Shown here one piece after another: positions 61,710 through 64,000 of a stretch of 64,000 bases of DNA. The notes below the pieces were generated by a model, which made no database searches, was not told the DNA's origin, and was given only the letters and a program-made list of their open reading frames with translations. The translations under genes and the position numbers were made by a program. Position 1 is the first letter of the stretch. Each line of letters begins with the position of its first letter. Source of the DNA: Mesocentrotus franciscanus (lineage: Eukaryota; Echinodermata; Echinoidea; Camarodonta; Strongylocentrotidae); NCBI GenBank assembly GCA_037976565.1, contig CP137666.1:58088740-58152739 (forward strand), read 5' to 3'.

Positions 61710-61998
61710 TCTTGCACCTAATTGTCGATCTATATCTTCATCAGTTATCATCTCCTCCTAAATTTTAGTCAATATTTTTCTGTAATGATCTTGACCAACC
61801 TGGAGTATTAGACAAGCTACTATTTTTGACATTCTATTCTGATGAATTATTGTTCCAGCAAAATGTCTGAACTTTGAAATGAATGACTTGTTTACTATTA
61901 TGGACTGCTGGCAAGTCTACAAATAAAACATATGTAAAGATATGCATACCTTTTCTTTCAACAGTCTTCCAATGTACTTCTCCACCTCAGAGAATAAT
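58636..61998 (-). CDS. Actin-family (actin-related) protein, 3' part of gene
   Basis: Five exons in coding order: 61998-61950, 61541-61429, 59930-59784, 59494-59395 and 58782-58636, ending at a TAG. All have GT..AG sites and compatible phases (2, 0, 2, 2, 0). They encode about 184 C-terminal residues of an actin fold. Actin-like landmarks: E-K-Y-I-G-R-L-L-K-E-K, then C-F-V-A-Q-D; S-R-F-R-C-T-E-G-L-F (actin ERFRCPEALF); L-C-G-G-T-T-L-L-P-G-I-A-E-R-L (actin SGGTTMYPGIADRM), part of the nucleotide site; and A-P-E-R-Y followed by N-G-A-N-V-L-A where actin has W-I-G-G-S-I-L-A. It is clearly diverged from conventional actin, with a longer segment before the SRFRC motif and a C-terminus ending T-K-W-T-T-S. 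The subfamily is unresolved. N-terminal exons are outside the window or unrecognised above 62000. Confidence 0.88.
59060..59126. mobile_element. Hairpin element, family H, copy 5
   Basis: TTGGAGCCTGGCGGAGCATT and GAGCTAACGCCCTTCTGACT are diverged arms of the same family as 36031. In an intron of the actin-family gene. Confidence 0.55.
61672..61706. repeat. (CT)n microsatellite
   Basis: About 16 CT units within an intron of the actin-family gene. Confidence 0.9.
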
Positions 61999-64000
61999 CT
62001 GCATAATAGAAATATACCATTAATTCATTAAACATTCTTCATAAAGCGACTGGCAAAACAGGGTTTTATATTTTTGCACACATCTACAATCAATGTCATC
62101 ATGTAAGGAACCTGTCTAAGCAATAAATGAGTAATGTTAATGGGTAAAGAGAATACTTTTGGAAACAAAATATAATTATTATACAAACTGCAATAGTATT
62201 CAATAGATTAAGCAGAGTTTCATGATCATGATCATAAAGACTTTCAAAAAATCAATCTATTGGTAATATTTATAGCTTAATGCATCACATTTAGAAGTTT
62301 ACAATGACAGATAACATAACCAGTACATGATTTCTACAGGTAATACAATGGTGTTTTAACTGAACTTGAGCTTATTTCCTGAAAGCCTCTCCTATCATGT
62401 TTATGAGCAATCATACAAATTTCAAGCACTTCTATAACAAAACATTCTCAGCTTGTGTGGAACCTTTTCTATTACCAAGAACTACACTACTACAACTAGA
62501 AGGCATCATCATTCACATGTTTTATACTCTCTAGTCTCATGATAGGCCTTAAACTCTAGAATGTCAAAGTTGATTGTCAGAAAGTCTGATAAGGCAAGGA
62601 AAGGAGCCCCAGAGGAGCCCCAGAGGAGTGCTGAGACATGAGATTGAGACGCCTGGGTGCAGGGAGGAAAAGACTTCTAAATTTAGGCAGGAAATAATGA
62701 ATTTCAAACCAGCTGTGGGGAGGAGACCAGTTAGTAAATTACTCTAAATTAGCTGTGTATCATGTACAGCTGCATTTGATCAACAGGGTGAATCAAGTTT
62801 GCATCTTTGTCTTGCTTCATGCTTTATGATTCCTGTGAGGATACTAAAGGGATTTATATTTTGCAAAGGGTTGTTGTGTAACCCTTATGATGGAGATTAT
62901 GATTTAATGATGTGGTAGATTTATTTCTTAGATTAATAAGACACATAAATTTATCAGGCATTGGAAGTCTCCAAAAGTTCATAACAGTATCTACATGTAA
63001 TTGATGTATGGTCATTGAAATGAGACAAAGGAGATATATTGCATATTATACATAAACTGTTTTGTCTAATCAAAGAAGATTAAACAGATTCACAAACTAA
63101 TGTTAAACTGGTTTAATCACTTATGAAAGATGATCTAATTCTATCATTTTCTTAGAGGATTTTAAAAAAAAGTATCATAAGAACTGGAGAAAATGCAGCT
63201 TAATCATTCTTAAAACACTTCATTTTCATTACTGTAATTCTGAACGATTGTCCGTTTCCTTGAAAATAGCAGGGGATTCTGACAGATCATCTCTGGCGAT
63301 TCAAATGCTCTTCTCCGTGAAACAATTTAATTCAAGAACTTACAAACTGTACAGTTTAAAAAATAAAAAAAAACTATGGGTATGACAATATTTTTTGTTG
63401 TTATTTCTGTAACAGCTTTCTCACTCCAAGCTAGGGGCCCCTACCCTTTCTTTCTCCCAGCTTCTATCAAACACGGATCCTACAAATGAGCAGTTTCCAC
63501 AACAAATCAAGTCATCCAGCTCTGGGGGGCGTGTCCAACTTTTTAACTGCTCTGGAAGGGTACAGTTAGTCAATTATGACATCTCAAATATTCAATTTCC
63601 ATCCAGCTTTGTCAATTTCATCAACCAAATGAAAGACGTCACAATCCACACTGTGACATGGGCAGATCTCAATTTTGAGCTAATTATGCAGGGAATGAAG
63701 CCATAATGAGGATATAAGCAGTTGATTTTATAAATAGATTGTTGAACTTCAAAGTTTAGTGGGTGTTCCCCATCTAGTACAGGTAAGGACTAAAATGGCT
63801 TTAACCACTTTGTTGGACAAAAACATATAGCAGGGGTCCCACATGTGAGTGATTATACCTGATTGACAGGCTAGATGGTACATTATACAGTTGGGATTTA
63901 GTTGGTTTTTAGACAATGGAAGTAATGCATATTAAATGAATAAGCATGCACACAAACTTCTGTAATTACATGTATTTCATTACGATTGAAGTTAATGATA
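61999..64000 (-). other. Upstream intron of the actin-family gene
   Basis: An acceptor (ATGCAG) next to 61998 shows that intron continues upstream. I see no actin-like exon up to the window end. Small feature only: a duplicated GGAGCCCCAGA near 62605-62625. Confidence 0.55.

Overview
This is a 64 kb stretch of an AT-rich animal nuclear genome, seen from spliced genes with GT..AG introns, abundant microsatellites, foldback elements and a decayed non-LTR retrotransposon. The gene content (a CELSR/Flamingo seven-pass cadherin, two tandem UCP-like mitochondrial carriers and an actin-family gene) and the repeat style fit a marine invertebrate deuterostome. An echinoid is my best guess, but this is inference and no database search was possible.

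Layout. Positions 1-19827 read as the large downstream intron of the cadherin gene and hold repeats only. Two cadherin exons lie on the minus strand: exon 2 at 19828-20592 and the 2.9 kb first coding exon at 25851-28740. They join in phase and encode a signal peptide, a cysteine-containing N-terminal region, a furin-like site and nine cadherin repeats of a CELSR protein. Positions 28741-30130 are its 5' flank. A 5'-truncated, frameshifted LINE (minus strand) occupies about 30133-32163.

Two paralogous six-exon mitochondrial carrier genes follow on the plus strand, at 32418-39352 (327 aa) and 46559-51943 (309 aa). Intron phases are identical, and exons 2 to 6 have identical lengths (160, 140, 206, 166 and 188 bp). 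Inside exon 4 a 129 bp stretch is about 96% identical between them, while the preceding 77 bp of the same exon is only about 62% identical. That is the signature of a gene-conversion tract. Intron 1 of the first carrier contains a 580 bp duplication that includes a broken copy of exon 2, with a 1.7 kb LTR-like insert between the copies.

The two carrier loci are each followed by an element with a 3' hairpin plus CTAG end and a core of about 155 bp tandem repeats (40701-41843 and about 52149-53068). These look like non-autonomous Helentron/Helitron elements, and for the first one a diverged paralogous empty site is present in the window. After a gene-poor stretch with a 380 bp palindromic element (54667-55046), the last five exons of an actin-family gene lie on the minus strand (58636-61998). 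Its 5' exons are beyond the window.

The gene products are not known to act together: planar-polarity adhesion receptor, inner-mitochondrial-membrane transporters, actin-fold protein. The most notable material is genome-dynamic: gene conversion between the tandem carriers, the exon-splitting duplication, the two Helentron-like elements carrying arrays of GGTCAAAGGTCA boxes, a dispersed hairpin family, and a strong excess of the palindrome TACCGGTA.
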